From Curvibacter sp. CHRR-16 (lineage in GTDB: Bacteria > Pseudomonadota > Gammaproteobacteria > Burkholderiales > Burkholderiaceae_C): a DNA stretch of 64,000 nucleotides. Below, in pieces: positions 1-10,034 of the stretch. The translations under genes and the position numbers were made by a program. The stretch lies in assembly GCF_018474005.1 (NCBI RefSeq), contig NZ_JAHCSH010000003.1:248001-312000 (forward strand), written 5' to 3'. The notes below the pieces were generated by a model. The model had not been told where the DNA came from. It searched no databases and saw only the letters and a program-made list of their open reading frames with translations. Numbering within the stretch: the first letter of the stretch is position 1; each line of letters opens with the position of its first letter.

Positions 1-257
1 GACATGACGGGGAATTCCAGTGGAAAGCCGCCGGCTTCGTAGACGCCGCGTTTAACAAATTCAGCCAGTTCACGGAAGTGGCCGTTGCAGGGAGTCAGTT
101 CGCTCCAAGTATTGCAAATACCAATGACTGGACGGCCATCGAGCAAGTCGTGTGGATAGCCTTGGTTTTTGATCCAGCTACGGTGAACAAAACCATCGCG
201 GTCTTGGCGACCAAACCAAGCATGGCTGCGGCGAAATGGGGGTTTTTCAGAACTCAT
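1..257 (-). CDS. IlvD/Edd-family sugar-acid dehydratase, probably L-arabinonate dehydratase (partial, N-terminus only)
   Basis: The minus strand is open from an ATG at 257 to the window edge. The roughly 85 residues begin MSSEKPPFRRSHAWFGRQD and contain VIGICNTWSELTPCNGHFRE, the N-terminal Fe-S-ligand region of IlvD/Edd dehydratases; the Cys residues of ICNTWSELTPC are visible. The variant with 'GRQDRDGFVHRSWIKNQG' resembles sugar-acid dehydratases (L-arabinonate or similar) more than the branched-chain amino acid enzyme. These enzymes remove water from an aldonate to give a 2-keto-3-deoxy acid. It lies downstream of gbpR on the same strand and opposite the sugar importer and 2-keto-3-deoxyarabonate genes, so it would supply the step between the aldonate and KDA dehydratase. 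The C-terminal part lies outside the window. Confidence 0.85.
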   Translation of the reverse strand, partial: MSSEKPPFRRSHAWFGRQDRDGFVHRSWIKNQGYPHDLLDGRPVIGICNTWSELTPCNGHFRELAEFVKRGVYEAGGFPLEFPVM

Positions 258-359
258 GGCTTGCCTCACGTATTGTTGTAGGAAAGAAAATGCCTCTCAT
301 GCAAGGCGGAACGGCATCCTAGCAATGCCTACCGATAAATAAAAATAGATTTCTTTGCT

Positions 360-1325
360 TTATTGATATTGTTTTTTATATTGTTCTCCGTACACCGTTG
401 TGGCTACCGATTGCAGGGAACGCAGCACCACGTGGGCTGCTGGCGATAGCGCGGCATCGCGCAGAGTGATAAAGCCAAAGGGCTCCATCTCGCAGGGCAA
501 GTCCAGTGGCAATATTGCCACCACACCATGCTCAGCGTAGTAACGCGCAGTGTCGCTGGCCATCAGGCAAATCAAATCCGTTTCTTTGAGAATCTTGGTG
601 CTAAAAAGCAGTGAACTCGTTACAACCGAACTGGCGGGCATGGGAAGTTGAAGCTTTTGCAGCAAAAGATCAAAGTGGTGGCGCAAGATGGTGCCCGCTG
701 GCGGAATGATCCAGCCATACGCCAGGGCTGTCTTTAAATCCAGCACAGCAGATTGCAGCAGCGGATGGTCAGGGCGCACCACAGCACACACAGGTTCATC
801 GGCCACCATTTCATAGCGGAAGGCCGACTTGTCGTGCTGTTGCGAGAGCCGCCCAACAACAATATCCAACTGCGAGTGAAGCAGTGCATCAATGAGCACA
901 TTGCTGGGATCGACTTGCACCATGAGTTGCAAATCAGGGTGAGCTTGTTTCACGGCCGACAAAGTAGGCGGCAACAAAGCTACGCTCGGTGCCGTGATGC
1001 TGCCAATGCGCACTTGGCCAAGCTGCCCCAGCTTGGCGGCCATCAATTCTTCGTGCGCTTGGTTCAGGCTACTGAGGGCCGCGCGAGCATGGCGAATCAT
1101 GGTGTCGCCATAGGCGGTGGGCTTCATACCCCGTGGCAAACGCTCAAATAGCTCCAAGCCCAGACTGTCTTCTAAGTCTTTGAGCAGTTTGGATGCCGCG
1201 GGTTGGGACAGGTTGAGCAATTCCGCTGCGCGGTGCATGTTGCCTTCTTCTGCAAGCGTTGCAAGCAAAAGCAAATGGCGTGTTTTGACGCGAGCGCGGA
1301 TAAACCAATGCAAATTCAAGGACAT
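360..1325 (-). CDS. gbpR: LysR-family regulator of sugar-binding protein operon (GbpR-like)
   Basis: This is a 321-residue LysR-type regulator. The N-terminal winged helix-turn-helix spans roughly residues 14-72 (HLLLLATLAEEGNMHRAAEL, then LSQPAASKLLKDLE). The C-terminal half is a periplasmic-binding-protein-like effector domain. Position and type match GbpR, which controls chvE-type sugar-binding protein genes in Agrobacterium and relatives in response to L-arabinose, D-galactose and similar sugars. It is divergent from chvE, with 173 bp between start codons that should hold both promoters, and is followed after about 100 bp by the IlvD/Edd dehydratase on the same strand. Assignment to GbpR rather than another LysR subtype rests mainly on context plus the N-terminal sequence. 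Confidence 0.8.
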   Translation of the reverse strand: MSLNLHWFIRARVKTRHLLLLATLAEEGNMHRAAELLNLSQPAASKLLKDLEDSLGLELFERLPRGMKPTAYGDTMIRHARAALSSLNQAHEELMAAKLGQLGQVRIGSITAPSVALLPPTLSAVKQAHPDLQLMVQVDPSNVLIDALLHSQLDIVVGRLSQQHDKSAFRYEMVADEPVCAVVRPDHPLLQSAVLDLKTALAYGWIIPPAGTILRHHFDLLLQKLQLPMPASSVVTSSLLFSTKILKETDLICLMASDTARYYAEHGVVAILPLDLPCEMEPFGFITLRDAALSPAAHVVLRSLQSVATTVYGEQYKKQYQ

Positions 1326-1498
1326 ACAAGCGAGCCAATCAACGGTGGATCAGGGGGTAGGAAAACACCGATACACGATAAGGCATCATTGCACCCACAA
1401 TCAATATTGGAAACCCTGCCCTTCACGCCGTATCATGAAATTCTGCGCCTGAAATGGCAAAGGTCCTATCAGTAAACACCCATAGAGGAGACATACGT

Positions 1499-2575
1499 AT
1501 GAACGCTCGCAGAACAACTCTGAAGACACTGGTGGCCAGCTTGGCCTTGGGTCTTTCCTTTGCCGGTACCGCTGTGCACGCACAAGACAAAGGCTTAGTT
1601 GGTATTGCTATGCCCACCAAGAGCTCGACCCGTTGGATCAGCGATGGCAACAGCATGGTCAAGGCTTTTGCAGAAAAGGGCTATAAGGCCGATCTGCAAT
1701 ACGCCGAGGACGACATTCCTACCCAGCTGTCCCAAATCGAGAACATGATCACCAAGGGTGTGAAAGTGCTGGTGATTGCTGCCATTGATGGCACCACCTT
1801 GGCCAATACCTTGCAAAAGGCAGCAGACAAAGGCATCAAGATCGTGTCTTATGACCGCTTGATCGTGGGCTCCAAAAACGTGGATTACTACACCACGTTT
1901 GACAACTTCCAAGTGGGTGTGTTGCAAGCCCAAACCATCGAGAACGCGCTGGGCCTGAAGTCTGGTAAGGGGCCTTTCAACATCGAATTGTTCGGTGGCT
2001 CTGCAGACGATAACAACGCTTTCTTCTTCTATGACGGCGCTATGTCCGTGCTCGATCCCTACATCAAGTCCGGCAAACTGGTGGTACAGAGCAAGCAAAT
2101 GGGCATGCAAAAGGTGGCTACCCTGCGCTGGGATGGCCAAGTGGCCCAGTCCCGCATGGAAAACATCCTGAGCGCTTACTACTCCAACAAGCGCGTGGAC
2201 GCTGTGTTGTCACCCTATGACGGCCTGAGCATCGGCATCATTTCTGCGCTCAAAGGAGTCGGCTACGGCTCGGCTTCGCAACCCATGCCCTACATCTCCG
2301 GACAAGATGCGGAAGTGCCTTCGGTCAAAGCCATCATCCGCAAGGAACAAGGCTCCACCATCTTCAAAGACACCCGCGAGCTGGCCAAGGTCACTGTGAA
2401 CTTGGTCGATGCCGTGCTGTCGGGCAAGAAGCCTGAAATCAACGACACCAAGACCTACAACAACAAGGTCAAAGTGGTGCCTTCTTACTTGCTCAAGCCC
2501 GTGGCTGTTGACATCAACAACTACAAGCAAGTGCTGATTGGCAGCGGCTACATCAAGGAAGAGCAGCTCAAGTAA
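1499..2575 (+). CDS. chvE: Periplasmic multiple-sugar-binding protein ChvE
   Basis: A 358-residue periplasmic binding protein. The start at 1499 is chosen because a GAGGAG ribosome-binding site lies just upstream and the protein then begins with a clean Sec signal ([20 protein letters not shown]..., cleavage after AVHA, mature start [11 protein letters not shown]). The mature part is a type I sugar-binding fold with [17 protein letters not shown] and the paired elements expected of the ChvE/XylF family. ChvE binds L-arabinose, D-galactose, D-glucose and D-xylose and passes them to GguAB. It is the first gene of the operon. A hairpin follows it, so it is probably expressed more strongly than the membrane components. 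Confidence 0.92.
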   Translation: MNARRTTLKTLVASLALGLSFAGTAVHAQDKGLVGIAMPTKSSTRWISDGNSMVKAFAEKGYKADLQYAEDDIPTQLSQIENMITKGVKVLVIAAIDGTTLANTLQKAADKGIKIVSYDRLIVGSKNVDYYTTFDNFQVGVLQAQTIENALGLKSGKGPFNIELFGGSADDNNAFFFYDGAMSVLDPYIKSGKLVVQSKQMGMQKVATLRWDGQVAQSRMENILSAYYSNKRVDAVLSPYDGLSIGIISALKGVGYGSASQPMPYISGQDAEVPSVKAIIRKEQGSTIFKDTRELAKVTVNLVDAVLSGKKPEINDTKTYNNKVKVVPSYLLKPVAVDINNYKQVLIGSGYIKEEQLK

Positions 2576-2607
2576 TCGGCAAGCGCTGTTTCCACACGCT
2601 GACTGCT

Positions 2608-2645
2608 AGAGGCCCTGCCATGCATATGTCCAGGGCCTCTTTTTT
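2608..2645 (+). terminator. Hairpin with U-run between chvE and gguA (leaky terminator)
   Basis: The 10-base arm AGAGGCCCTG (2608-2617) pairs perfectly with CAGGGCCTCT (2631-2640) around a 13-base loop and is followed by six T residues. This is a canonical intrinsic terminator shape. Because gguA has no obvious separate strong promoter, it more likely attenuates transcription so that binding protein exceeds transporter. Confidence 0.8.
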
Positions 2646-2674
2646 GGTCACAGGTTTATTTCACTGAAGACACC

Positions 2675-4207
2675 ATGGCCCAACCGATTCTTGAAATGCG
2701 TGGAATCCGTAAGACATTCCACGGCGTTGTCGCACTCAGCGACGTCAATTTGACCGTACAAGAAGGACACATCCATGCCATCGTTGGAGAAAACGGTGCG
2801 GGCAAGTCAACCCTGATGAAGGTACTCAGCGGTGTGTATCCGCATGGCGAGTACGAGGGGCAAATTTTCTTTCGCGGTAAAGAATGCCAATTCGGTGGGA
2901 TTCGCGACAGCGAACACGAGGGCATCATCATCATCCACCAAGAGCTGGCGCTGGTGCCATTGCTCTCTATTACCGAAAACATCTTCTTGGGCAACGAACA
3001 AGCCCAAGCAGGCGTGATCGACTGGCACGACTCCTTCGTCAAGACCAAAGCCTTGCTGGGCAAGGTTGGCTTGCACGAGTCCCCTGACACCCTCATCACT
3101 AACATGGGCGTAGGTAAACAGCAGTTGGTCGAAATCGCCAAAGCCTTGTCCAAACAAGTGCGCCTGCTCATTTTGGACGAACCCACTGCCAGCTTGAACG
3201 AGAAGGACTCCGATGCCTTGCTTGAGCTACTGCTCGAACTCAAGCGCCAAGGTATTTCGTGCATTCTCATCTCGCACAAGCTCAACGAAATCTCCAAGGT
3301 GGCCGATGCCATCACCGTGCTGCGCGATGGCTCTACTGTGGCCAATTTGGACTGCACCCAGGGCCCTGTGAGTGAGGATGAAGTTATCCGCAACATGGTG
3401 GGCCGCGAAATGTCCGATCGCTATCCCAAGCGCACGCCACAGATTGGTGAGCGCGTGTTTGAGGTGCGCAATTGGACCGTGCACCACGCAGAGCACGCAG
3501 ACCGTAAAGTCATCAAAGGCGTCAACCTGCACATCAACCGGGGCGAGATCGTCGGCATTGCCGGTCTCATGGGGGCCGGGCGCACTGAGTTGGCCATGAG
3601 TATTTTTGGCCGTACCTACGGCCAAAAAATCAGCGGTGAAGTGCTGCTGCATGGCAAACCCATAGACACCAGCACCGTGCGCAAAGCCGTGGACAACGGC
3701 ATTGCCTACGTCACTGAAGACCGCAAGGGCTATGGCCTAGTGCTCAACGAAACCATTGTGTGGAATACCTCCTTGGCCAATCTGGAAACCGTATCGCAAC
3801 GCGGCGTTATCCACGAAGGCAAGGAATACACCGTGGCGCAAGACTTTCGCAGCAAGCTCAACATCCGCAGCCCCAATGTGTTTGCCCGCACCGTCAACCT
3901 GTCGGGCGGCAACCAGCAAAAGGTGGTCTTGAGCAAATGGCTCTTTACCGAGCCAGATGTGCTGATCCTCGATGAGCCCACCCGCGGCATTGACGTCGGG
4001 GCCAAGTACGAGATCTACAGCATCATTGCCCAGCTGGCTGCAGAAGGTAAATGCGTGCTGATGATTTCCAGCGAAATGCCCGAACTGCTGGGCATGTGTG
4101 ACCGCATTTGCGTGCTCAACGAAGGTGAATTTGTCGCAGAGTTTTCGGGCGCTGAAGCGACCCAAGAAAAGATCATGCGTTCGATCGTGACATCAGGAGC
4201 TAACTGA
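2675..4207 (+). CDS. gguA: Monosaccharide ABC importer ATP-binding protein (GguA/MmsA type)
   Basis: A 510-residue protein with two fused ABC ATPase domains, as in all CUT2-family sugar importers (MglA/RbsA/XylG). The first domain has Walker [10 protein letters not shown] (residues 38-46), a degenerate signature (GVGKQQLVE) and Walker [16 protein letters not shown]. The second has a proper [15 protein letters not shown] signature and Walker [15 protein letters not shown]. Its own Walker A region, [10 protein letters not shown], is the degenerate form typical of the C-terminal half. It energises uptake of sugars delivered by ChvE through GguB. gguB starts 1 bp after its stop. Confidence 0.93.
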   Translation: MAQPILEMRGIRKTFHGVVALSDVNLTVQEGHIHAIVGENGAGKSTLMKVLSGVYPHGEYEGQIFFRGKECQFGGIRDSEHEGIIIIHQELALVPLLSITENIFLGNEQAQAGVIDWHDSFVKTKALLGKVGLHESPDTLITNMGVGKQQLVEIAKALSKQVRLLILDEPTASLNEKDSDALLELLLELKRQGISCILISHKLNEISKVADAITVLRDGSTVANLDCTQGPVSEDEVIRNMVGREMSDRYPKRTPQIGERVFEVRNWTVHHAEHADRKVIKGVNLHINRGEIVGIAGLMGAGRTELAMSIFGRTYGQKISGEVLLHGKPIDTSTVRKAVDNGIAYVTEDRKGYGLVLNETIVWNTSLANLETVSQRGVIHEGKEYTVAQDFRSKLNIRSPNVFARTVNLSGGNQQKVVLSKWLFTEPDVLILDEPTRGIDVGAKYEIYSIIAQLAAEGKCVLMISSEMPELLGMCDRICVLNEGEFVAEFSGAEATQEKIMRSIVTSGAN

Positions 4208-4208
4208 C

Positions 4209-5396
4209 ATGGCTACCCCCTCCCCAACCGTAGCAAAACCCGAGGGCAGCAATGCCTTTCTCAAAGACAACTTGCGCGAATACGGCCTATTGCTGGCGTT
4301 GGTCGTCATCATGGCCTTTTTCCAATGGAAAACAGAGGGCGCGCTGTTCCAGCCGCTCAACCTCACCAACCTGATCCTGCAAAACGGCTACATCATCGTC
4401 ATGGCCTTGGGCATGCTGCTGGTCATTGTGTCGGGCCATATCGACTTGTCGGTAGGCTCGGTCTGCGGCTTCATTGGTGCTGTGGCGGCGGTGCTCATGG
4501 TCAACCATGGCTGGCACTATTCCACCGCCACCATTGCTTGCATTTTGTTGGGCGGCTTGATTGGTGCAGCCCAAGGCTATTGGGTGGCGTACTACAAGAT
4601 ACCGGCTTTCATCGTCACCCTGGCAGGCATGCTGGTGTTCAAAGGCTTGGCGCTGGCGGTGCTCGAAGGTGCCTCAGTGGGCCCTTTCCCACCCGAATTC
4701 CAGCTCATCAGCACTGGCTTTATTCCCGACTTCTTGGCTGGCGAAACCCTGCGCACAACCTCCTTGTTGGCCGGTGTGGTGATTGCGGTGTTGATGCTAC
4801 TCATGGCGGCGCGTGAGCGCAGCCAGCGCAGCCAGCACGGCATGCGCACCGAGCCTTTGGCCTTCTTTGGCATCAAGAACTTGCTCTTTGCGGGCGTGAT
4901 TGTGGGCTTTGCCTACATGCTCTCCCAGTACAAAGGCTTGCCCAACGTGCTGGTGGTGACCTTGGTGCTGATATTGCTGTTTAACTTCATCACCACCAAA
5001 ACCACCATTGGTCGGCGCATTTATGCCATCGGCGGCAACGAAAAAGCAGCACGTTTGTCCGGTATTCGTACCGAACGTCTGACCTTCTACACCTTCATCA
5101 GCATGGGCATGTTGTCGGCCTTGGCGGGTCTTATATTTGCAGCCCGCCTGAACGTGGCCACGCCCAAAGCCGGGGTGGGTTTTGAGTTGGACGTGATCGC
5201 CGCGTGCTTCATCGGCGGCGCATCGGCTTCTGGCGGTGTGGGCAAAGTGTTGGGTGCGGTGGTTGGCGCTTTCATCATGGGTGTGATGAACAACGGCATG
5301 TCCATCATGGGCATTGGTATCGAGTACCAACAAGTCATCAAAGGCTTGGTGCTGCTGGCCGCCGTCTGGTTCGACGTCTACAACAAAAACAAATAA
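4209..5396 (+). CDS. gguB: Monosaccharide ABC importer permease (GguB/MmsB type)
   Basis: A 395-residue integral membrane protein with about ten hydrophobic segments, e.g. LLLALVVIMAFFQW near residue 27. The CUT2 permease signature ALGMLLVIVSGHIDLSVGSV is at residues 60-85, and a late loop reads GGNEKAARLSGIRTERL. It forms the transmembrane channel used with GguA and ChvE. The central hydrophilic stretch RERSQRSQHGMRTEP matches the longer permeases of the multiple-monosaccharide subfamily. The start codon is 1 base after the gguA stop, implying translational coupling. Confidence 0.93.
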   Translation: MATPSPTVAKPEGSNAFLKDNLREYGLLLALVVIMAFFQWKTEGALFQPLNLTNLILQNGYIIVMALGMLLVIVSGHIDLSVGSVCGFIGAVAAVLMVNHGWHYSTATIACILLGGLIGAAQGYWVAYYKIPAFIVTLAGMLVFKGLALAVLEGASVGPFPPEFQLISTGFIPDFLAGETLRTTSLLAGVVIAVLMLLMAARERSQRSQHGMRTEPLAFFGIKNLLFAGVIVGFAYMLSQYKGLPNVLVVTLVLILLFNFITTKTTIGRRIYAIGGNEKAARLSGIRTERLTFYTFISMGMLSALAGLIFAARLNVATPKAGVGFELDVIAACFIGGASASGGVGKVLGAVVGAFIMGVMNNGMSIMGIGIEYQQVIKGLVLLAAVWFDVYNKNK

Positions 5397-5425
5397 GTCC
5401 TTAATCCTCTTCATAGACCCACACC

Positions 5426-6364
5426 ATGGCAAGCACTTACTCCGCCCGCAACGCCCGCTACCAAGGCGTCTTCCCCGTTGTGCCCACCACGTTTGATGCA
5501 CGCGGCAACCTCGACTTGGCCAGCCAAAAACGCTGCGTCGATTTCATGATCGATGCAGGTTCCAACGGCCTGTGCATATTGGCCAACTTCTCGGAGCAAT
5601 TCGTGCTCTCGGACATCGAGCGCGAGATCCTCACCAAGACCATCTTGGAGCACGTAGCGGGTCGGGTGCCGGTGATCGTTACTACCACCCACTTCAGCAC
5701 CGAAGTCACCATCGCCCGCAGCGTGGTGGCCCAGCACTTGGGTGCTGCCATGGTCATGGTCATGCCGCCCTACCACGGTGCCACCATCCGCGTGGGTGAG
5801 GCGCAAATTTACGACTACTTTGCCCGCCTGTCGGACGCCTTGGACATCCCCATCATGATCCAAGACGCCCCTGTCAGTGGCACGGCCCTGTCGGCAGCCT
5901 TCTTGGCCCGCATGGCGCAAGAGATCGAAAACGTCAGCTACTTCAAGATCGAAACCGCAGGCGCTGCCTCCAAGCTGCGCGAGCTGATCCGCTTGGGTGG
6001 CGATGCCATCGAAGGCCCGTGGGATGGTGAAGAGGCCATCACCCTCATGCCCGACTTGGATGCTGGCGCCACCGGTGCCATGACAGGCGGCGCTTATCCC
6101 GACGGCATTCGCAAAATTGTGGACGCCTATGCCGCAGGCCGCCGCGATGAAGCGGCAGATCTGTACCAACAGTGGCTGCCGCTCATCAACTACGAAAACC
6201 GCCAAGGCTGGTTGCTTGCGGCCAAATCCCTCATGCAAGAGGGCGGCATCATCGCCTGCGAAGCCCCGCGCCATCCGCTGCCTAGCATGCACCCCGATAC
6301 CCGCAAGGGCCTCATAGAGACAGCCCGTAAACTGGATCCTTTGGTATTGCGCTGGGGCCGCTAA
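5426..6364 (+). CDS. 2-keto-3-deoxy-L-arabonate dehydratase (DHDPS/NAL superfamily)
   Basis: A 312-residue class I aldolase-fold protein of the dihydrodipicolinate synthase family. The Schiff-base lysine is K174 in SYFKIETAG. The conserved tyrosine region is MPPYHGATI. The start (ARNARYQGVFPVVPTTFD) replaces the usual GxxPALxTPF. This variant matches L-2-keto-3-deoxyarabonate dehydratases, which convert L-KDA to 2-oxoglutarate semialdehyde, the substrate of the aldehyde dehydrogenase encoded two genes downstream. It sits 29 bp after gguB. A 2-keto-3-deoxy-sugar-acid aldolase of the same superfamily cannot be excluded, but the neighbouring KGSA dehydrogenase favours the dehydratase. Confidence 0.85.
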   Translation: MASTYSARNARYQGVFPVVPTTFDARGNLDLASQKRCVDFMIDAGSNGLCILANFSEQFVLSDIEREILTKTILEHVAGRVPVIVTTTHFSTEVTIARSVVAQHLGAAMVMVMPPYHGATIRVGEAQIYDYFARLSDALDIPIMIQDAPVSGTALSAAFLARMAQEIENVSYFKIETAGAASKLRELIRLGGDAIEGPWDGEEAITLMPDLDAGATGAMTGGAYPDGIRKIVDAYAAGRRDEAADLYQQWLPLINYENRQGWLLAAKSLMQEGGIIACEAPRHPLPSMHPDTRKGLIETARKLDPLVLRWGR

Positions 6365-6421
6365 CCCGCGCATGGGCTTGCAGGTAGCCATCCGCCCACT
6401 CATCCTGCACTGGAGAGTTTT

Positions 6422-7588
6422 ATGTCTGACCCCACGGTGATGCAACTGCTGGGTCGTCGCCTGCGCCTTGCGGTGGTGGGGGGCGGGCCCGGTTCCTTTA
6501 TTGGTGCCATGCACCGCCAGGCCGCCCGGCTGGACGACCACTACCAGCTGGTGGCTGCCGCCCTGTCCTCTCGGCCTGACGCCGCGCTGCAAGCCGGGCA
6601 AAGCATTGGCCTGCCGCCTGAGCGTTGCTATGCCGATGGCGCAGCCCTCATCACCGCTGAAGCCCAGCGCGCCGATGGTGCCGAGGTGCTGGCCATCATG
6701 ACACCCAACGACAGCCACGCCAGCTTGGCCTTGCTGGCTTTGCAGCACGGCATGGACGTCATTTGCGACAAACCCCTCTCCAACACTCTGGCCGAAGCGC
6801 AAGCCGTTCACGAAGCCGTGCAGCGCCATGGCCGCATCCTGTGCCTCACGCACAACTACAGCGGCTTTCCGCTCGTGCGCCAAGCCAAGGCCATGGTCAT
6901 GCAGGGCGACTTGGGCGACATTCGCTTGGTGCAAGTGGAGTACGTGCAAGGGGGCCGTGCTGTGGCAGGCCCCAGCCGCCGCCCCTGGAAAGACGATCCC
7001 GTGCGCAGTGGCCCCTCGCTGGTGCTGGGGGACATCGGCACCCACGCCCACCAACTGCTGCGCTTTATCACCGGGTTGGAAGTGAGCGCCGTGGCCGCCG
7101 ACGTGGGCACCATCGTTCCTAGTCGGCCTACGCATGATTTTGCGGGTGCTTTGCTGCAGCTCTCCAATGGCGCACGCGGTTGCTTGTGGGTTACCCAAGC
7201 GGCGGCGGGTATGGAAAACGGCTTGCGCATCCGCATCAGTGGTGCACTGGGCACACTGGAGTGGGCGCTGGAGCAACCCACGGTATTGCACTTCAAGCCA
7301 CTGGGTGCGCCAGCCCAAATCCGCACCCCCAACGGACCGGGCACTTTGCCCTTGGCGGCACGCTCTAGCCGCATCGTGGCCGGGCACCCAGAAGGGTTTC
7401 ATGAAGCATTTGCTAACCTGTATACCGATGTAGGCCTTACCATAGCGGCTGTGCGCAGTGGTCGGACAACTGACACGCTGTGGCAATATTTCCCCAACTC
7501 GTGGGACGGACTGCAGGGCTTGCGCTTTATCGAAGCTGTCTTGGCCTCCAGCCGCGACATGGGGCGGTGGACCCACCTACCAACCTGA
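6422..7588 (+). CDS. Gfo/Idh/MocA-family NAD(P)-dependent oxidoreductase
   Basis: A 388-residue protein with an N-terminal Rossmann fold (LRLAVVGGGPGSFIGAMH, residues 15-32). A CDKPLS motif sits in the position of the family's EKP lysine, and the catalytic segment GDIGTHAHQL is near residue 204. The family oxidises or reduces sugars and inositols with NAD(P). In this operon a role as the sugar 1-dehydrogenase starting pentose oxidation is attractive. However, known L-arabinose 1-dehydrogenases of this family are shorter (about 310 residues), so the substrate is unproven. It begins 57 bp after the KDA dehydratase gene and ends 9 bp before the aldehyde dehydrogenase gene, so it is clearly cotranscribed. 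Confidence 0.85.
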   Translation: MSDPTVMQLLGRRLRLAVVGGGPGSFIGAMHRQAARLDDHYQLVAAALSSRPDAALQAGQSIGLPPERCYADGAALITAEAQRADGAEVLAIMTPNDSHASLALLALQHGMDVICDKPLSNTLAEAQAVHEAVQRHGRILCLTHNYSGFPLVRQAKAMVMQGDLGDIRLVQVEYVQGGRAVAGPSRRPWKDDPVRSGPSLVLGDIGTHAHQLLRFITGLEVSAVAADVGTIVPSRPTHDFAGALLQLSNGARGCLWVTQAAAGMENGLRIRISGALGTLEWALEQPTVLHFKPLGAPAQIRTPNGPGTLPLAARSSRIVAGHPEGFHEAFANLYTDVGLTIAAVRSGRTTDTLWQYFPNSWDGLQGLRFIEAVLASSRDMGRWTHLPT

Positions 7589-7597
7589 GGACGCAAC

Positions 7598-9034
7598 ATG
7601 CAACACAACCATTTGATCAACGGCCAATGGGTGGCCGGTACAGGCTACAACCCCAATATCAACCCCTCCAACTTGTCTGACATCGTAGGGGAGTACGCCC
7701 TGGCCGACGCCGCTTTGCTGAACCAAGCGGTGGAAGCGGCACGCCAAGCTTTCCCCGCATGGTCCACCAGCAACATCCAAGCCCGTGCTGACGCACTGGA
7801 CAAAATCGGCAGCGAAATCTTGGCCCGCCGCGAAGAGCTGGGCACCCTGCTGTCCCGCGAAGAAGGCAAAACCAAGCCCGAGGGTATTGGTGAAGTCGTT
7901 CGCGCTGGCAACATCTTCAAGTTCTTCGCTGGCGAGTGCCTGCGCTTGTCCGGCGACAGCGTGCCTTCCGTGCGCCCCAACATTGGCGTGGAAGTCACCC
8001 GCGAGCCGCTGGGTGTGATCGGCCTGATCACCCCTTGGAACTTTCCGATCGCCATTCCTGCTTGGAAAATCGCTCCTGCCTTGGCCTACGGCAACTGCGT
8101 GGTGATCAAGCCCGCTGACATCGTTCCTGGTTGCTCTTGGGCCATTGCAGACATCATCAACCGCAGCGGTATCCCTGCTGGCGTGTTCAACTTGGTGATG
8201 GGTTCTGGCCGCGTCATCGGCGAAGCCCTGACCAACCACCCCGACGTGGCAGCGATCAGCTTCACCGGCTCTGTGGGTGTGGGCCGCCGTTTGGCCGAAA
8301 CCTGCGCCAAGAACATGAAGAAAGTGCAATTGGAAATGGGCGGCAAGAACCCCCAGATCATTCTGGACGACGCCGACCTCAAGACCGCTGTGGAACTGAG
8401 TGTGCAAAGCGCCTTCTTCTCCACTGGCCAGCGTTGCACAGCTTCTAGCCGCCTGATCGTGACCGAAGGCATCTACCCTGCCTTCATCCAAGCCATGAAA
8501 GAGCGCATGGCCACCCTGCGCATCGACGACGCGCTGGCCGCTGGCGTGGACATCGGCCCAGTCGCCTCCCAAGCCCAGTTCGAGCAAGACTTGTCCTACG
8601 TCGAAATCGGCAAGTCCGAAGGCGCTACTTTGCTGGCTGGCGGCGAGCGTTTGACCCGCGCTACCGAAGGCTTCTACATGTCGCCAGCTCTGTTTGTGGA
8701 CTCCACACCCGAGATGCGCATCAACCGCGAAGAAATCTTCGGCCCCGTCGCCAGCGTCATCCGCGCCAAGAACTACGAAGAAGCGCTGGCCTTGGCCAAC
8801 GACACCCCCTTCGGTCTGTCCGCCGGTATCGCCACCACCAGCCTGAAGTACGCCAGCCACTTCAAGCGCCACTCCCAAGCCGGTATGGTCATGGTCAACC
8901 TGCCAACCGCTGGTGTGGACTACCACGTGCCGTTTGGTGGCCGCAAAGGCTCCAGTTACGGCTCGCGTGAGCAAGGCAAGTACGCTGCCGAGTTCTTCAC
9001 CACCGTCAAGACGGCCTACACCTTCGCAGGCTAA
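7598..9034 (+). CDS. Alpha-ketoglutaric semialdehyde dehydrogenase
   Basis: A 478-residue aldehyde dehydrogenase with a full set of motifs: the [13 protein letters not shown] cofactor loop, catalytic Glu246 (LEMGGKN) and nucleophile Cys280 (TGQRCTASS). The N-terminus [20 protein letters not shown] and the overall length match 2,5-dioxovalerate (alpha-ketoglutarate semialdehyde) dehydrogenases of the non-phosphorylative arabinose/xylose pathways. It would deliver 2-oxoglutarate to the TCA cycle. It is the last gene of the operon; a strong hairpin follows at 9095. Succinate semialdehyde dehydrogenase is the main alternative reading, disfavoured by context. Confidence 0.88.
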   Translation: MQHNHLINGQWVAGTGYNPNINPSNLSDIVGEYALADAALLNQAVEAARQAFPAWSTSNIQARADALDKIGSEILARREELGTLLSREEGKTKPEGIGEVVRAGNIFKFFAGECLRLSGDSVPSVRPNIGVEVTREPLGVIGLITPWNFPIAIPAWKIAPALAYGNCVVIKPADIVPGCSWAIADIINRSGIPAGVFNLVMGSGRVIGEALTNHPDVAAISFTGSVGVGRRLAETCAKNMKKVQLEMGGKNPQIILDDADLKTAVELSVQSAFFSTGQRCTASSRLIVTEGIYPAFIQAMKERMATLRIDDALAAGVDIGPVASQAQFEQDLSYVEIGKSEGATLLAGGERLTRATEGFYMSPALFVDSTPEMRINREEIFGPVASVIRAKNYEEALALANDTPFGLSAGIATTSLKYASHFKRHSQAGMVMVNLPTAGVDYHVPFGGRKGSSYGSREQGKYAAEFFTTVKTAYTFAG

Positions 9035-9094
9035 GGTTCAGCCAAGACCCGCGCAACGCCGCCAGCCCACAGGCTGGTTGCCTTGTGTGCCAGC

Positions 9095-9129
9095 AACCGC
9101 CCCGCTGCCAGCCAGTCGGGCGGTTTTTT
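9095..9129 (+). terminator. Intrinsic terminator after the sugar-acid operon
   Basis: AACCGCCC (9095-9102) pairs with GGGCGGTT (9118-9125) and runs into T residues through 9129. It lies 61 bp after the aldehyde dehydrogenase stop and ends the chvE operon. Confidence 0.85.
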
Positions 9130-9230
9130 CATGGGGGTGTGCCGCCAAAAGACTTGGGGTTATTCGTGCTATTGCCATACTGCTTGGTTACGCTACGCAC
9201 ACTAGCAACCGCGATTTAGGAGAAATACCC

Positions 9231-10031
9231 ATGGCAATGGATGTGGTCGATTACGAAATTTTTGGCTCTGAAATGCAGTATGTGGAGGTCGAGCTCGACC
9301 CCGGCGAAGCCGCCGTGGGCGAAGCCGGCGCCATGATGTACATGCAAGAAGGCATCGCCATGGACACCGTGTTTGGCGACGGTTCGCAGCAAGGCGGCTT
9401 TTTTGGCAAGCTGCTGGGCGCTGGCAAGCGCTTGCTCACTGGCGAAGGGCTGTTCACCACCATCTTCCAAAACCAAGGCCAGGGCAAGCAGCGCGTGGCC
9501 TTTGCCGCGCCCTACCCCGGCAAGATCGTGCCCATGGACTTGTCCGCGCTGGGCGGCACCATCTTGTGCCAAAAAGACTCGTTCTTGTGCGCCGCCAAAG
9601 GCGTGTCGCTGGGCATTGCCTTCCAGCAAAAGCTGGGTGTGGGCCTGTTCGGTGGCGAAGGCTTCATCATGCAAAAGCTCGAAGGCGATGGCATGGCCTT
9701 TGTGCACGCAGGCGGCACCTTGATGGAGCGCACCCTAGCCCCCGGCGAAGTGCTGCGCATCGACACCGGCTGCGTGGTCGCCTTCCAGCCCACCGTGGAC
9801 TTTGACATCCAGTACGTGGGCAAGATCAAGTCCGCCCTGTTCAGTGGCGAAGGCCTGTTTTTCGCCACCCTGCGCGGCCCCGGCAAGGTGTGGCTGCAAA
9901 GCCTGCCCCTGTCGCGCTTGGCCAACCGCATCGTCATGGCTTCCCCTGCGGCGGGTGGCCGCTCGGTCGACCAAGGTTCGCTGCTCGGCGGTGCCGCGCT
10001 GGGCAGCATCTTCGGTGGCGACGACGACTAA
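9231..10031 (+). CDS. AIM24 / TIGR00266 family protein
   Basis: A 266-residue beta-rich protein. An in-frame open stretch continues upstream, but the ATG at 9231 is chosen because AGGAG at 9218-9222 precedes it and homologues start with [20 protein letters not shown]. The glycine-rich repeats ([26 protein letters not shown]) form the double-stranded beta-helix-like fold of the AIM24 family. The tail reads [17 protein letters not shown]. The biochemical function of this widespread family is not established; a scaffold or membrane-associated role has been suggested. It ends 3 bp before an M48 peptidase gene, so the two are probably one operon. Confidence 0.85.
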   Translation: MAMDVVDYEIFGSEMQYVEVELDPGEAAVGEAGAMMYMQEGIAMDTVFGDGSQQGGFFGKLLGAGKRLLTGEGLFTTIFQNQGQGKQRVAFAAPYPGKIVPMDLSALGGTILCQKDSFLCAAKGVSLGIAFQQKLGVGLFGGEGFIMQKLEGDGMAFVHAGGTLMERTLAPGEVLRIDTGCVVAFQPTVDFDIQYVGKIKSALFSGEGLFFATLRGPGKVWLQSLPLSRLANRIVMASPAAGGRSVDQGSLLGGAALGSIFGGDDD

Positions 10032-10034
10032 GCC

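Noticed and set aside
78-281. Plus-strand open frame at the left edge
   Set aside because: It is antisense to the IlvD/Edd dehydratase start, which has strong family motifs on the minus strand.
5411-7576. Very long minus-strand open frame (over 700 codons) opposite the KDA dehydratase and Gfo/Idh genes
   Set aside because: It is an artefact of GC-rich codon bias; His/Gln/Gly-rich translation, no motifs, and antisense to two well-supported genes.
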